Positions 9,848 to 21,032 are shown, numbered from the stretch's first letter. The stretch is 64,000 nucleotides of DNA from Lachnospiraceae bacterium (GCA_016290905.1 JAEEVO010000002.1:1-64000), one strand, 5' to 3'. The notes: generated by a model not told the origin, from the sequence alone. Translations and numbers: made by a program.

Positions 9848-10718
9848 TGCTTTAAACAGCAGTGTTGATCTTGAAGTATACAAGGTTAGAAAATCGAGTA
9901 AGCTTGTTAAAGTATTAATATATATTGGTCTTGTTATATGGCTTTTTGTGGATCTGTTTCCGGTTTATTATCTGTTTACTTTTTCGTTAAAGGATAATAC
10001 AGAAATCCTGAAGACCAATGTCCTGGGTTTACCTAACGACTGGCTTTTCAGCAATTACAGCGCTGCATTAGAGCCGGGCAAGATACAGAGAGGACTTTTG
10101 AACAGTACGATCGTAGCTGTTTCGACAATAGTTCTTACACTGGTTGTTGCCCTTATGGCAACTTATGCGCTTACCCGTATCCAATGGAGAGGAAACAAGT
10201 TTTTATATAACATTTTTATGTTAGGTATAACAATACCTGTACACGTTGCTCTGTTCCCCGTATTTGTTATGTTCTCAAATATGGGATGGACAAATACGTT
10301 ATACTCGCTGATTATTCCGTATGTCGCGTTTGCGGTGCCAATGGCCATCATGATATCCACGGGCTTTATGAACGATATACCGAAGGAGCTTGATGAAGCT
10401 GCAAATATTGACGGATGCGGCATCTGGGGTATCTTCTTCAGAGTTATAGTACCCTTGATGAAACCGGCTCTTGCAACAGTTGGAATCTATACATTCCTTC
10501 AGTGCTGGAATGAGTTCCTTTTTGCCAATGTTTTCCTTACTTCGGAAAAGAAATATACACTGCCTTGTGCGGTTTACAGTCTGAAGGGAAAAGACATGGT
10601 AAATTACGGACTTCTCGGAGCAGGTCTGGCGTTGGCAACATTCCCTATGCTTATTGTTTACGTATTGCTCAGCAAACGTATCCAGGAGAGCTTCATTGTT
10701 GGTGCGGTTAAGGGATAA
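9834..10718 (+). CDS. Sugar ABC transporter permease (MalG/UgpE-like)
   Basis: ELDEAANIDGCGIWGIFFRVIVPLMKPAL EAA loop; overlaps upstream permease. Confidence 0.95.
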   Translation: MGKSSALNSSVDLEVYKVRKSSKLVKVLIYIGLVIWLFVDLFPVYYLFTFSLKDNTEILKTNVLGLPNDWLFSNYSAALEPGKIQRGLLNSTIVAVSTIVLTLVVALMATYALTRIQWRGNKFLYNIFMLGITIPVHVALFPVFVMFSNMGWTNTLYSLIIPYVAFAVPMAIMISTGFMNDIPKELDEAANIDGCGIWGIFFRVIVPLMKPALATVGIYTFLQCWNEFLFANVFLTSEKKYTLPCAVYSLKGKDMVNYGLLGAGLALATFPMLIVYVLLSKRIQESFIVGAVKG

Positions 10719-10904
10719 AGATATATTTTTACTTTGATTTTGAATTTTACCGATATTATTCTGCAGGCAAAAAACTGACAGTTTAATATCGGTATTTTTG
10801 TTGCCAAAAAGCCGTTTTGGTGATATGATATATATATGTAATTATTTCGCAATAAATTATAAGCAGAGATGCTGATACCGCATGAACGTCCCGGAGGGTG
10901 ATTT

Positions 10905-12686
10905 TTGAAAACAGCTGTAAAAAAACCCAGAAAGAAAAGATCATTGGCCGTTAAAACACGTCTCTTTTTTATATTTACCGTATTATTGCTTGCAGGGATG
11001 ATCCTGCTTTCGGGATTTTTCGTAATCCGTATGGAAAGACAGGAGTATGTTTTAAATGAGTCAAAAGAAATCTTAAGTGTATTGTCTGATAATATATATA
11101 CGAACATACAGAGATATACGGAGCTTTCACGGCTTATAATGACTGACAGCCGTGTAGTTTCGTTTTTGAGAGCCGACGGTTCCAAAGTAGATCAGAGACT
11201 TGTTGATAATGCCAGATACGGTGCAGTCGGCGTACTGAATGTTACCGAGATGGTGGATTCGGTATTCATATTTCGTGATGACATGAGATACACGGCAAAT
11301 AAGAGAAGCTCATATTCGCTTGATTTTGAAAAGATTGAGAGTGAGTCATGGCAGAACAAGATAATTGAGCAAAAGGGAAAGGCCATAGTCTCGCTTAACG
11401 GAAATGACGCTGTTTTCAGGATTGACGGGTCGCCGGTCATCTCTATATGCAGAGCAATATATGATGTTGATACTCAGGAAAGAACCGGTATTCTTCTTAT
11501 GAATTTCTCTACGTCGATGTTTGAACAGAGACTGGAGAAAATTAATACTCCGGATATCTGTATCATGGGAACGGACGGATCGTTCATTGCGGGTAATAGA
11601 AAACTGAAAGATTACTATGATAATGACTATGATACCGGAGAATATATTTATGAGATCGAAACGGTTAAAAACGAAGACATGCTCGTATCGGCCGTAAAGA
11701 TTCCGGATATGCCCATGGTAATCCTTTCGGTTAGTCCGATAAGGAGAGGTATTGTTCCCAATATGACAATTGCCGTAATGGTCGGAGTATTGATGCTGGT
11801 TCTGGGTATGGTGTTCGTTATCAGTTCGTTTATAACAAAAAATATAACCACTCCCTTATTTGAGATTTCTACATCTATAGAAAGCAACCGTGAAAAAGGA
11901 GTGCTTGAAAAAGTAACGGTTGATGTAACGAATAATGAGATAGGTATGCTTGAGGACAGCTACAACAACATGGTCGATCATGTAAACGAGCTGTTTAACA
12001 AGCTTCTTGAAAAAGAACAGGCCATACAGAAGGTTGAGATGAGGGTGCTGCAGGAGCAGATCAAACCGCATTTCCTGTACAACTCACTCGAAACCATCGG
12101 ATATCTTGCCATGGACGCCGGAGCAGAGAAGGTTCATTCGGCACTGGAAACCCTCGGCAGCTTTTACAGGATATTCTTAAGCAAGGGAAGCAGGGAGATA
12201 CCGTTAAAGAATGAAATTACGATCATAAAGGACTATCTTTCATTGCAGAAGTTAAGGTATGGTGATATAATCAATGATGAATACGATATCGCCGAAAACA
12301 CAAAGGAATGGATCATTCCAAAGCTTATACTTCAGCCGCTGGTTGAAAACAGCATCTATCACGGTATCCGCATGAAGGGTGAGCCGGGTGTTATAAAAAT
12401 AAGCAGTCATATTGAGGAAGACGGCCTGCATATAATCGTGAGGGACACGGGGGTCGGGATGAGTCCCGAAAAGATAGAAGAAGTCCTTAACACGGAAAAG
12501 CCTCAGGTTACGGAAGATTCTGAGCGCAGCTTCGGACTGTGGGGGACTATAGAGCGTATACGTTATTACTGCAACAGGGATGATGTGGTAAAGATCCGCA
12601 GTGAAGAAGGAGAGTATACGGAAATAGAATTCATATTGCCGAAAAAGGGAAAGGGAGATAGAAATGTACAGAGTTATGCTGATTGA
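10905..12686 (+). CDS. Sensor histidine kinase, YesM family
   Basis: HAMP, EQIKPHFLYNSLETIG, HATPase motifs; TTG start after GGAGGGTG. Confidence 0.93.
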   Translation: MKTAVKKPRKKRSLAVKTRLFFIFTVLLLAGMILLSGFFVIRMERQEYVLNESKEILSVLSDNIYTNIQRYTELSRLIMTDSRVVSFLRADGSKVDQRLVDNARYGAVGVLNVTEMVDSVFIFRDDMRYTANKRSSYSLDFEKIESESWQNKIIEQKGKAIVSLNGNDAVFRIDGSPVISICRAIYDVDTQERTGILLMNFSTSMFEQRLEKINTPDICIMGTDGSFIAGNRKLKDYYDNDYDTGEYIYEIETVKNEDMLVSAVKIPDMPMVILSVSPIRRGIVPNMTIAVMVGVLMLVLGMVFVISSFITKNITTPLFEISTSIESNREKGVLEKVTVDVTNNEIGMLEDSYNNMVDHVNELFNKLLEKEQAIQKVEMRVLQEQIKPHFLYNSLETIGYLAMDAGAEKVHSALETLGSFYRIFLSKGSREIPLKNEITIIKDYLSLQKLRYGDIINDEYDIAENTKEWIIPKLILQPLVENSIYHGIRMKGEPGVIKISSHIEEDGLHIIVRDTGVGMSPEKIEEVLNTEKPQVTEDSERSFGLWGTIERIRYYCNRDDVVKIRSEEGEYTEIEFILPKKGKGDRNVQSYAD

Positions 12687-13437
12687 TGACGAGGAGTCGG
12701 CAAGAAAGCTTTTAAGAGCCTTGATAAACTGGGAGAGCCTGAACATGGAGGTCGTAGGAGAGGCTGCCAGCGGTATCGAAGCGATAAATGTAATAGATGA
12801 GTTCAAACCTGATATAGCATTTGTAGATATTTCAATGCCTTTCATGAACGGAATAGAATTCACCGAGCTTGCGACCAAAAGATATCCGAACCTTGTCATA
12901 ATAATCATGACGGCCATCGATCAGTTCGAGTATGCGAGGAAATGTGTTAGCCTGCCTGTATTTGAGTATATGCTGAAGCCCATGGTAAGGTCGGAGATAT
13001 ATTCAAGCCTTGTAAATGTAAAGTCCATGCTTGACGAGAGAAACAAGCAGGAGAGTGAACAGGATATGGAACAGGATCTGGAGAACAGGGATGAAACCGG
13101 GGAATCCTCGATAGAACAGATAAAGAAATACATAGAGACAAATTATACGGATTCAAAGATAAACCTGACGTCGACGGCACAGAATTTCGGATTCAGTGCA
13201 AGCTACTTAAGCCGGAAATTCAAACAGGAGACCGGAAAGAATTTTGTCGAATACCTCACGGAATGCAGGATGAATGCAGCCATGAAGCTTGCCCAGAACA
13301 ATATGAAAATGTTCAATGCTTCAAATGAGGTTGGCATACCCGATCCCAACTATTTCGGAAGATGCTTTAAGAAATTCACCGGAATGAGCTATTCGGACTA
13401 TGTATTATCGAAGACAAAACCTGATGAAGTGAAATAA
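12664..13437 (+). CDS. Response regulator with AraC-type DNA-binding domain (YesN family)
   Basis: MYRVMLIDDEESARKLLR receiver; C-terminal AraC HTH (FSASYLSRKFKQETGKNFVEYL). Confidence 0.93.
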   Translation: MYRVMLIDDEESARKLLRALINWESLNMEVVGEAASGIEAINVIDEFKPDIAFVDISMPFMNGIEFTELATKRYPNLVIIIMTAIDQFEYARKCVSLPVFEYMLKPMVRSEIYSSLVNVKSMLDERNKQESEQDMEQDLENRDETGESSIEQIKKYIETNYTDSKINLTSTAQNFGFSASYLSRKFKQETGKNFVEYLTECRMNAAMKLAQNNMKMFNASNEVGIPDPNYFGRCFKKFTGMSYSDYVLSKTKPDEVK

Positions 13438-13465
13438 TAGGCTGACATCCCGAAAGGAGGAAACC

Positions 13466-15298
13466 ATGATCCGGGAGCGACTGGGTTATTTAAAGGAAAA
13501 GATGAAGGAACAGGGGATCGATTTCTATATCATCCCCACATCCGATTACCATAATTCAGAATATGTCAGTGATCATTTCAAGTGCAGGGAATACATGAGC
13601 GGGTTTAACGGTTCGGCAGGGACACTGGTCGTATCGGAAAAAGAGACAGGGCTCTGGACCGACGGCAGATATTTCATTCAGGCAGAAGAGCAGCTTTTAG
13701 GCACGGGGATAACGCTTTTCAAGTCCGGAAATAAAGACGTACCGGGGATAAAGGAATATCTTTCAAAGAAAAACGAGGAAATGCGAAGCTTCCGGAACAG
13801 AACGATAACGGTCGGATTTGACGGAAGAGTGGTCACCACTGCTTTCGTAAAAAAACTGCGTAAGGAAACAGACGGGATAAACATTATCCCAAATCTCGAC
13901 CTTGTCGGTTCGATATGGGAGGACAGGCCCGCACTGCCCGCGACTCCCATATATGTGCTTCCTGAGGAATATACGGGCTGCAGCTCCATGGAAAAGCTTC
14001 TCGAGATAAGAAGGAGATGCAGGGAGAACGAATGTGATTATCATATGGTGTCATCGCTTGATGACATTGCATGGATATTGAATTTAAGGGGAAATGATAT
14101 AGCATGCAACCCGGTTTTCCTGTCGTACTTATTTATAGCCGAGGATTACGCAATACTTTTCTGCAATAAAAAATGCATTGATCCGGTTGTAGAAAGGTAT
14201 CTTGAAAATCTCGGAGTACAGGTAAGGAGTTATGAATCGGTATTTGATTATCTGAAGGATTTCGGGAACAGACTTACGGAAAAACCGAATATCCACATTG
14301 ACTGCGGAAATGTAAATTACAGCACATATGAGGCTGTATGCAAAAGCTTTACTCCCAAGAACGGGATGAACCCGTCCACGTCAATGAAAGCCGAGAAGAA
14401 TCCGGTGGAGCTGGAGAATCTGCGGCAGGCCAATATCATAGACGGTGTGGCGATGGTTAGGTTTTTGAAATGGCTTGACGACTATGCAAAGGATCCTGAA
14501 ACGGAACCGGTGACCGAGCTCGACGCCGCAGGAAAGCTGTTGGAGTTTAGGAAAGAAAACAGAGAGTTTAAGGACATCAGCTTTGATACGATCGCGGCAT
14601 ACGGGCCGCACGGAGCTATTGTGCATTACGAGCCGACCCCCGAATCCGATGCGGTTATCGAGAAAAAAGGCTTTCTTCTGGTAGATTCGGGAGCGCATTA
14701 TCTTAAAGGTACAACTGATATAACAAGGACCGTAGCGATGGGGGATTTAAGTCCGGATATGAGAAAGCATTACACAGCTGTGCTTAAAGGCAATCTGGAC
14801 CTTGCATCGGCCGTATTTCCGGCAGGAACGGCAGGAGCCAATCTGGACATACTTGCGAGAGGTCCTTTGTGGAAGCTGCGGAAGGATTACAATCATGGAA
14901 CCGGACACGGCATAGGATATTTTTTGAATGTTCATGAAGGTCCGCAGAATATTAACTGGAAGATCGGCAAGCGTCACGGGAATGATATACCGCTTGCCTG
15001 CGGCATGGTTGTTTCCGATGAACCCGGGTTTTATCTTGCGGGGGAGTATGGGATAAGGACCGAGAATGATATAGCGGTAGTGAAAAAAGAAGAGAACGGG
15101 TACGATACTTATCTGGGGTTTGAGGTATTGACACTGGCTCCGATCGATGTCACGCCGGTCATATGGGAAGATATGACAAGAGAAGAAACAGAGTTTTTGA
15201 ACGATTATCATAAAACGGTATATGAGAAGCTTTCACCGTATCTTGACACGGAAACTGCGGAGTGGCTTAAAGATCATACCGCACCGCATATCGGGTAA
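13466..15298 (+). CDS. M24 family Xaa-Pro aminopeptidase
   Basis: FLLVDSGAHYLKGTTDITRTVAMG, NHGTGHGIGYFLNVHEGP, EPGFYLAGEYGIRTEN metal-binding motifs. Confidence 0.95.
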   Translation: MIRERLGYLKEKMKEQGIDFYIIPTSDYHNSEYVSDHFKCREYMSGFNGSAGTLVVSEKETGLWTDGRYFIQAEEQLLGTGITLFKSGNKDVPGIKEYLSKKNEEMRSFRNRTITVGFDGRVVTTAFVKKLRKETDGINIIPNLDLVGSIWEDRPALPATPIYVLPEEYTGCSSMEKLLEIRRRCRENECDYHMVSSLDDIAWILNLRGNDIACNPVFLSYLFIAEDYAILFCNKKCIDPVVERYLENLGVQVRSYESVFDYLKDFGNRLTEKPNIHIDCGNVNYSTYEAVCKSFTPKNGMNPSTSMKAEKNPVELENLRQANIIDGVAMVRFLKWLDDYAKDPETEPVTELDAAGKLLEFRKENREFKDISFDTIAAYGPHGAIVHYEPTPESDAVIEKKGFLLVDSGAHYLKGTTDITRTVAMGDLSPDMRKHYTAVLKGNLDLASAVFPAGTAGANLDILARGPLWKLRKDYNHGTGHGIGYFLNVHEGPQNINWKIGKRHGNDIPLACGMVVSDEPGFYLAGEYGIRTENDIAVVKKEENGYDTYLGFEVLTLAPIDVTPVIWEDMTREETEFLNDYHKTVYEKLSPYLDTETAEWLKDHTAPHIG

Positions 15299-15333
15299 CT
15301 TAAGGCAGCTTGGCTTGTTTTGGGGGATATTGC

Positions 15334-18213
15334 ATGAGAAGAAATTTCCTTGAATCGGAAAATGAAGAATCTGTCAGCCGGCTTCTGTCGGCATCGAAGA
15401 TTTTCTTTTTGATCTTCCTCATTTTTACGCTTATATTTATGATAGTTTACAGCTGTTCGGATGAAGAGCCGTTAAGGTTTGACGATAAAGTCACTTATAT
15501 CGAAAACTGGACGGTTGCTGATGCTGATGGCAATATATTTGAAACGGGCAGGTATTACGAAGGTGATAAAACGTATACCGGACCTTTCACTATCATGTCA
15601 AAACTTCCGGAAAAGGTAGAGGACAATACGGTACTTTGCTTTATGGTAAACAGGGATGTTACCGTATATATAAACGGAACGTGCAGGAAAACACCGGATA
15701 ATCCGGAAAGAAATTTTGTTCCCGGCGGGCATGTAAAATGGTTTTATATGCCCATACCTCTCTATGCCTCCGATTCGGGAGCTGATATAACTGTCCTCAG
15801 GAACATCAATTCCTCACAGCAGGAAATGGTACCTGAAGCCTTTATAACAACAGAGCTCGGGCTTTATCAAGTACTCATGGAGAAATACGGTGTATCCTTT
15901 GTCCTGTCTGTCATCCTGCTCATTTTTTCCGTTGCCGTCATTGCCATAGGTATAGGCATGCAGTTCAGGTTCAGGATGAAGATCTATATGCTCTACGGCG
16001 CACTCGGTATATTTGTTATTGCCGCATGGCTTGTGACAGATTCTTATCTCTATCCCTTTGTTTTTGGACATTATCATGTGGACGGTATAGCAAACTTCAT
16101 GTTCTGCCTTATGATGCCGTTTAGTCTGGTACTGTATCTTGATGCCATACAGCTTGGCCGTTACAGGAAATATATGGTAGTGATAACCGTAATTTCCATG
16201 ATAAACGCGGCACTGTGGTCATCGCTTCACTTTACGAAGATACTCTCGTTTATGGATTCACTTCTGTATATAGATATTGTACTGGGCATTATCATACTTT
16301 CCACGCTGATCATACTCTTTATTGATTACAGGAAAGGAAATATCGGTGATTACAAATATACTGCCTTAGGATTTGTGGGATTCCTTATTTTCGGTCTGCT
16401 TGAAATAGTTTTACTGGTGTTTAATCTGGATAATATCAACAATCTTCCGATGCTTATCGGACTGATGTTCCTGCTGACCTTTATCGTCGCCCAACAGGTT
16501 TACGATCTTCGTGTTATCAGTATCGAAAAACAAAAAGCCGTCGATCTGTCCGATGCAAAGACGAGATTCCTTGCAAGCATGTCCCATGAGATAAGGACTC
16601 CCATAAACTCCATACTCGGTATGAATGAGATGATAATCAAGGAAAACCGGGATAAGGTAATAGATGAATATGCCAGAACCGTCCAAAGCTCCGGAAGAAT
16701 GCTGCTTACGCTTGTAAATGATGTGCTTGATTTCTCGAAGATAGAATCCGGAAAGCTTGAGATAATGAACACGGAATACAGTATTTCGAGAGTATTCTCG
16801 GAAATTCTGCCTATGCTCAGCGAAAGGGCGAAGGTCAAGGAACTCGAGCTTGAGATACGGGTAAAGGACGAGGTACCCGACGGGCAGATAGGTGATGAGT
16901 TCAGGTTAAAACAGATTCTGGTAAATCTGATCGGGAACGCTGTAAAATATACGGACAAAGGCTTTATAACCGTTACCCTCGGCGGAGAATACGGGAAGGA
17001 TGGGGATCAGTTTAGCCTTACGATCTCCGTAGCCGATACGGGAAGGGGCATAAAGCAGGAGGATATAAAAGGACTGTTTGACGCCTTCTCACGTGCGGAT
17101 ATCAGGAGAAACAGGAATATTGAGGGAACCGGTCTCGGACTTGCGATAGTAAAGAGCATCATCAATTCGATGAACGGTACTATAAACGTTGAGAGCGAAT
17201 ACGGAAAGGGCTCGGAATTTAAGGTCACAATACCGGTAAGAATATATGACCGCACGCCCGTAAAAGAAGATTTTTCAGGCAAGGCGGCGGAGCCTGTCGA
17301 AGAGTACAAGTGCGATTTCAGGGCTCCTAAGGCTAAGATACTTGCTGTTGATGACAACGGGTCAAACCTTAAGATAGTAAAGCTTTTCTTAAAGGAAACA
17401 GGTATTCAGCCCGATCTTTCGATGAACGGAAAAGAAGCCATCGAGCTGTGTAAAAAGACAAAATACGATCTTATTTTCCTCGACCATATGATGCCGGCTC
17501 CTGACGGGATAGAAACCTTAAAGATGATAAGAAAGGATCCTGAGTCACTGAATCGTGAGACAAAGGCGGTTGTCCTCACGGCAAACGCCATAGCTGGCAG
17601 CAGGCAGATGTATCTATCAGCCGGTTTTGCCGATTATCTTACAAAGCCCATAGATTCCAGAAAGCTTCTGATAACGTTGAAGGAGCTGCTTCCGCCCGAC
17701 TTAAAGGAACTGATCGTCCATGATAAAAAAGAAGAGATTGAAGAAAAGCCCGTAAAGAGGGTGCTGACCGAAAAGAAGCCTAGGAAAAAATCTGATGACA
17801 ACGACTACTATATTATGGAATTCCTGCCGAAAACCAACGGAACAAAGGATTCCGAATTAAGAAAGCATATATCGGAGATATCTGGCATTGATTTTGACAG
17901 GGGACTTCTTCACTGCGGCGGCAGTGAGAGTGTATACAGGGAAATTCTTTCGGATCTTGCAAACGACTGTGGAAACAGGGTCATGAGGATGCGGATGAAC
18001 ATCCTTTCAGAGAAATTCGATCTTTACTGCATAGATGCACACGCAATAAAAGGACTCATGGCGACCATAGGCTGGAAGGACATGAGCGAGCTTGCCAAAA
18101 AGCATGAATTTGCCGTAAAGGAAGAGAACCTGGAATTTGTCAGGAACGAATACGAAGCCTTTCTTGACGCTTATCAGAGCGCCTGCGCTTCGATAAAAAA
18201 GTGCATTGCATAA
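15334..18213 (+). CDS. Hybrid sensor histidine kinase (extracellular domain, 7TM-like region, HisKA, HATPase, REC, HPt)
   Basis: ASMSHEIRTPINSILGMNE; GTGLGLAIVKSI; ILAVDDNGSNLKIV..IFLDHMMPAPDG; AHAIKGLMATIG. Confidence 0.93.
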   Translation: MRRNFLESENEESVSRLLSASKIFFLIFLIFTLIFMIVYSCSDEEPLRFDDKVTYIENWTVADADGNIFETGRYYEGDKTYTGPFTIMSKLPEKVEDNTVLCFMVNRDVTVYINGTCRKTPDNPERNFVPGGHVKWFYMPIPLYASDSGADITVLRNINSSQQEMVPEAFITTELGLYQVLMEKYGVSFVLSVILLIFSVAVIAIGIGMQFRFRMKIYMLYGALGIFVIAAWLVTDSYLYPFVFGHYHVDGIANFMFCLMMPFSLVLYLDAIQLGRYRKYMVVITVISMINAALWSSLHFTKILSFMDSLLYIDIVLGIIILSTLIILFIDYRKGNIGDYKYTALGFVGFLIFGLLEIVLLVFNLDNINNLPMLIGLMFLLTFIVAQQVYDLRVISIEKQKAVDLSDAKTRFLASMSHEIRTPINSILGMNEMIIKENRDKVIDEYARTVQSSGRMLLTLVNDVLDFSKIESGKLEIMNTEYSISRVFSEILPMLSERAKVKELELEIRVKDEVPDGQIGDEFRLKQILVNLIGNAVKYTDKGFITVTLGGEYGKDGDQFSLTISVADTGRGIKQEDIKGLFDAFSRADIRRNRNIEGTGLGLAIVKSIINSMNGTINVESEYGKGSEFKVTIPVRIYDRTPVKEDFSGKAAEPVEEYKCDFRAPKAKILAVDDNGSNLKIVKLFLKETGIQPDLSMNGKEAIELCKKTKYDLIFLDHMMPAPDGIETLKMIRKDPESLNRETKAVVLTANAIAGSRQMYLSAGFADYLTKPIDSRKLLITLKELLPPDLKELIVHDKKEEIEEKPVKRVLTEKKPRKKSDDNDYYIMEFLPKTNGTKDSELRKHISEISGIDFDRGLLHCGGSESVYREILSDLANDCGNRVMRMRMNILSEKFDLYCIDAHAIKGLMATIGWKDMSELAKKHEFAVKEENLEFVRNEYEAFLDAYQSACASIKKCIA

Positions 18214-18232
18214 TGTAATTGGAGAGGAACCT

Positions 18233-19357
18233 TTAGTTTAAAGTTTGCTTCGCGATATCGATCACGCAGAATTCTGCCTTGCAGCCGGTTTTAAAGCCTA
18301 TTTCCCAGTCGCCTATTCCGGAGGTTACGATAAATGTTGTCTTATCCCTTGTTTCCATTCCGTAGGTGCTGTCGTTTGCATTGATAAGGTAAGCAAAAAG
18401 CTTCATGGGAATGAGCTGTCCGCCATGAGTATGGCCTGACAGGACAAGATCCGCTCCCGCAGCAGCCTCAGCCTCGTAATCATTTGGCTGGTGGTCAAGA
18501 ACTATCGAGTATTTTGAAGGATCAAGAGTTGCCATGATATCGCCTATAGGCTTTCTGCTCCTGTCGGACTTGTCCTTCCTACCTATTATATAGAAGCTGT
18601 CTTCCAAAAGCACAGCCTCGTCTTCGAGCATTGTAACTCCGGCACCTTTAAGCATGGAACGGAATTCTTCGACCGAAAAGTTCTTGTGTGAATAATAGCC
18701 CTTATCATGATTGCCGTATACATAGTATATTCCGTAGGTACACTTAAATTTCGAAAGGGCCTCGCAGCTTTTCTGAAGATCCTCCTTTGTTGTTCCGTCA
18801 TCGACGAAATCTCCGGAAATGACCAGTATGTCAGGCTTTGCGGCCTGTATTTTTTCAAGGTGTTCACTAAAGCCTTCCCCGTCAAATACCGCTCCGATAT
18901 GTGAATCGGCAATAAGCGCGACCCTTATATTCGGAACACCCAGTTCTTTAGCTGTGGCAACGGAATAATCAGTTTCAAAAACGTGGTGTGCAAGGAACCA
19001 GCCGGCTGAAAAATAGCAAATCTCTATGACGATCACAATGATCCCGACAATATAAGGTTGGAACCTGCCGTCGTCCGTTTCTTTTTCTTTCTTCCGGATT
19101 TTCCGGATGATAAAAGCAACAAGCTCAGCGAGAAGAAAATACAGGCTCATATGTATCATCACTATCAGGGTATCTATAGCCTTGATGAGTATGAAAATGC
19201 CGAATACGGCAAGCGGTATAAAGGCAAAGAGGATGCGTTTCCATTTTTTGCCGCCGGACAGTTTTTTTACTATGCCGAATTTACAGAAGCGTGTCCATAG
19301 AAAGAAAACGCTTAACAGTGCGCATATGCTGAAAAAAGCGATTATAAATCCCCACAT
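18233..19357 (-). CDS. Membrane-anchored metallophosphoesterase (YkuE/YaeI-like)
   Basis: RVALIADSHIGAV, ISGDFVDDG, YVYGNHDKGY, LSGHTHGGQ. Confidence 0.93.
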   Translation of the reverse strand: MWGFIIAFFSICALLSVFFLWTRFCKFGIVKKLSGGKKWKRILFAFIPLAVFGIFILIKAIDTLIVMIHMSLYFLLAELVAFIIRKIRKKEKETDDGRFQPYIVGIIVIVIEICYFSAGWFLAHHVFETDYSVATAKELGVPNIRVALIADSHIGAVFDGEGFSEHLEKIQAAKPDILVISGDFVDDGTTKEDLQKSCEALSKFKCTYGIYYVYGNHDKGYYSHKNFSVEEFRSMLKGAGVTMLEDEAVLLEDSFYIIGRKDKSDRSRKPIGDIMATLDPSKYSIVLDHQPNDYEAEAAAGADLVLSGHTHGGQLIPMKLFAYLINANDSTYGMETRDKTTFIVTSGIGDWEIGFKTGCKAEFCVIDIAKQTLN

Positions 19358-19515
19358 AGTATTTTCTCCTTGTTATATATCTGTTTCTGCCGTCATTGTA
19401 AAAAGACACGATTTCATTGGAAAACATTCGGTGTGATAATAGCATTATTTTATACAAAACAGGCTCCGTATGTCAATAAATATTTAAAAAACCTTTGAAA
19501 AATGGGCATTTTTAC

Positions 19516-19544
19516 TTGACATTAGCGTGTAAACGTGATAGAGT
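19516..19544 (+). promoter_or_regulatory. Probable sigma-A promoter for HU gene
   Basis: TTGACA - 17 nt - TAGAGT. Confidence 0.5.
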
Positions 19545-19612
19545 AAGCGTATACAGTTAAGGAATCGCCTTGGCTGTAAAAAACTTCATAATAACGAAAG
19601 GGGTTTATTTCT

Positions 19613-19918
19613 ATGAACAAGACTGAACTTGTAGCAGCAGTAGCAGAGAAGACCAATCTTACAAAGAAGAATGCAGCTGAGATCATTGATGCAGTTTTTG
19701 AGGTTATCGGCGACACCATGCAGGCTAAGCAGAAGGTACAGCTTATCGGCTTCGGTACTTTCCAGACAACCGAGAGAAAGGCACGCACAGGCAAGAATCC
19801 TCGTACAGGCGAGGCTGTTAAGATCGCAGCTTGCACCGTTCCCGCATTCAAGGCTGGAAAGGGTCTTAAGGACAAGGTTAACACCAAGCCCGCTAAGAAA
19901 GCAGCTAAAAAGAAATAA
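19613..19918 (+). CDS. hup: HU family DNA-binding protein
   Basis: MNKTELVAAVAEKTNLTKKNAAEIIDAVF...LIGFGTFQTTERKARTGKNPRTGE. Confidence 0.97.
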   Translation: MNKTELVAAVAEKTNLTKKNAAEIIDAVFEVIGDTMQAKQKVQLIGFGTFQTTERKARTGKNPRTGEAVKIAACTVPAFKAGKGLKDKVNTKPAKKAAKKK

Positions 19919-19933
19919 TACTTATGAAGTAAA

Positions 19934-19972
19934 AATAGCTATGAGATTGCCTCATAGCTATTTTTTTTGTGT
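19934..19972 (+). terminator. Rho-independent terminator after HU gene
   Basis: AATAGCTATGAG attgc CTCATAGCTATTTTTTTT. Confidence 0.9.
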
Positions 19973-19976
19973 GAGT

Positions 19977-20966
19977 TTAATGATTCTTGTATAACGACGG
20001 GAATGTGATGAACATCCTTGTCTCTTTCTTTAACTTGGAGTTATCATCAAAAACTTCCTTGTGGTTTTTATATATTGACTTGATCTTTTCCATGATACCC
20101 TTCTTTATCGTAGGTGAATCAGGCGTTTCTATCAGGTTTGAATATGTCCTCATAAGAACGGTAAGGTAAGTGGAATAGGTGTTTGTCAGGAACTGTGTCT
20201 TGTTATTATCCTTGAAAAAAGCTATCCTGCTCTCGAAGGCCGATATCATGTCGGTATTCTTTATGGCAACTCTGGAAATGCTCCCTTCGCGTATCAGGTA
20301 GAAATATAATATCGCATCGGTGTAAACTATCTTTTGTGCGTCGTTTATGAATTCGTGAGCGGTTGCAACATCCTCGAAAACCTTTCCTACGGGGAACTTT
20401 ATCCGCTTTAAGGCATCCATCCTGTAAAGCTTGTTCCATGCGGAAGTGAACTGTTGTATATGATTGGCTGTAAAATAGTTATACTCGAGCTCGCAAAGCT
20501 CTCTTAAAGCATCGTTTGTTGAGAATTCGGTAGTTTTATTTTCGGGGTTGCTGTCGAGATCGACCGTTTCCTCGGGTTTTACCCTGCGGTAGTTTCCTAT
20601 GGAAAGGTCTGCGCCGGATTCGATAAGATTATTGTAGAGTACACGGACAGAATCACGGTGTATATAATCATCGGAATCGACAAGCATGCCGTATTTTCCG
20701 GAAGCAAGCTTTATACCTTCGTTTCGTGCGTCGGAAAGACCGCCGTTTTTCTTATGAATACAGATGAAACGCTCGTCAATGTGAGTATATTCGTCACATA
20801 TTTTCTGGGAACCGTCAAGTGAACCGTCATCTACCAGGATAACTTCTATATTACGATATGTCTGTTTCCGTATGGACTCAAGACACGTTCTTAAATATTT
20901 GGAAACGTTATACACCGGTACGATTATACTTATCAGATCGTCCATTTGTTTCACCGTCCTTTCCAT
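19977..20966 (-). CDS. Family 2 glycosyltransferase
   Basis: LISIIVPVYNVSKYLRTCLESIRKQTYRNIEVILVDDGSLDGS. Confidence 0.95.
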   Translation of the reverse strand: MERTVKQMDDLISIIVPVYNVSKYLRTCLESIRKQTYRNIEVILVDDGSLDGSQKICDEYTHIDERFICIHKKNGGLSDARNEGIKLASGKYGMLVDSDDYIHRDSVRVLYNNLIESGADLSIGNYRRVKPEETVDLDSNPENKTTEFSTNDALRELCELEYNYFTANHIQQFTSAWNKLYRMDALKRIKFPVGKVFEDVATAHEFINDAQKIVYTDAILYFYLIREGSISRVAIKNTDMISAFESRIAFFKDNNKTQFLTNTYSTYLTVLMRTYSNLIETPDSPTIKKGIMEKIKSIYKNHKEVFDDNSKLKKETRMFITFPSLYKNH

Positions 20967-21032
20967 ATATTATAGGTACTCTGTAAATGTTATTGATTTC
21001 AGTTTGTCGATAAACTCAATATCCTTATTTTC

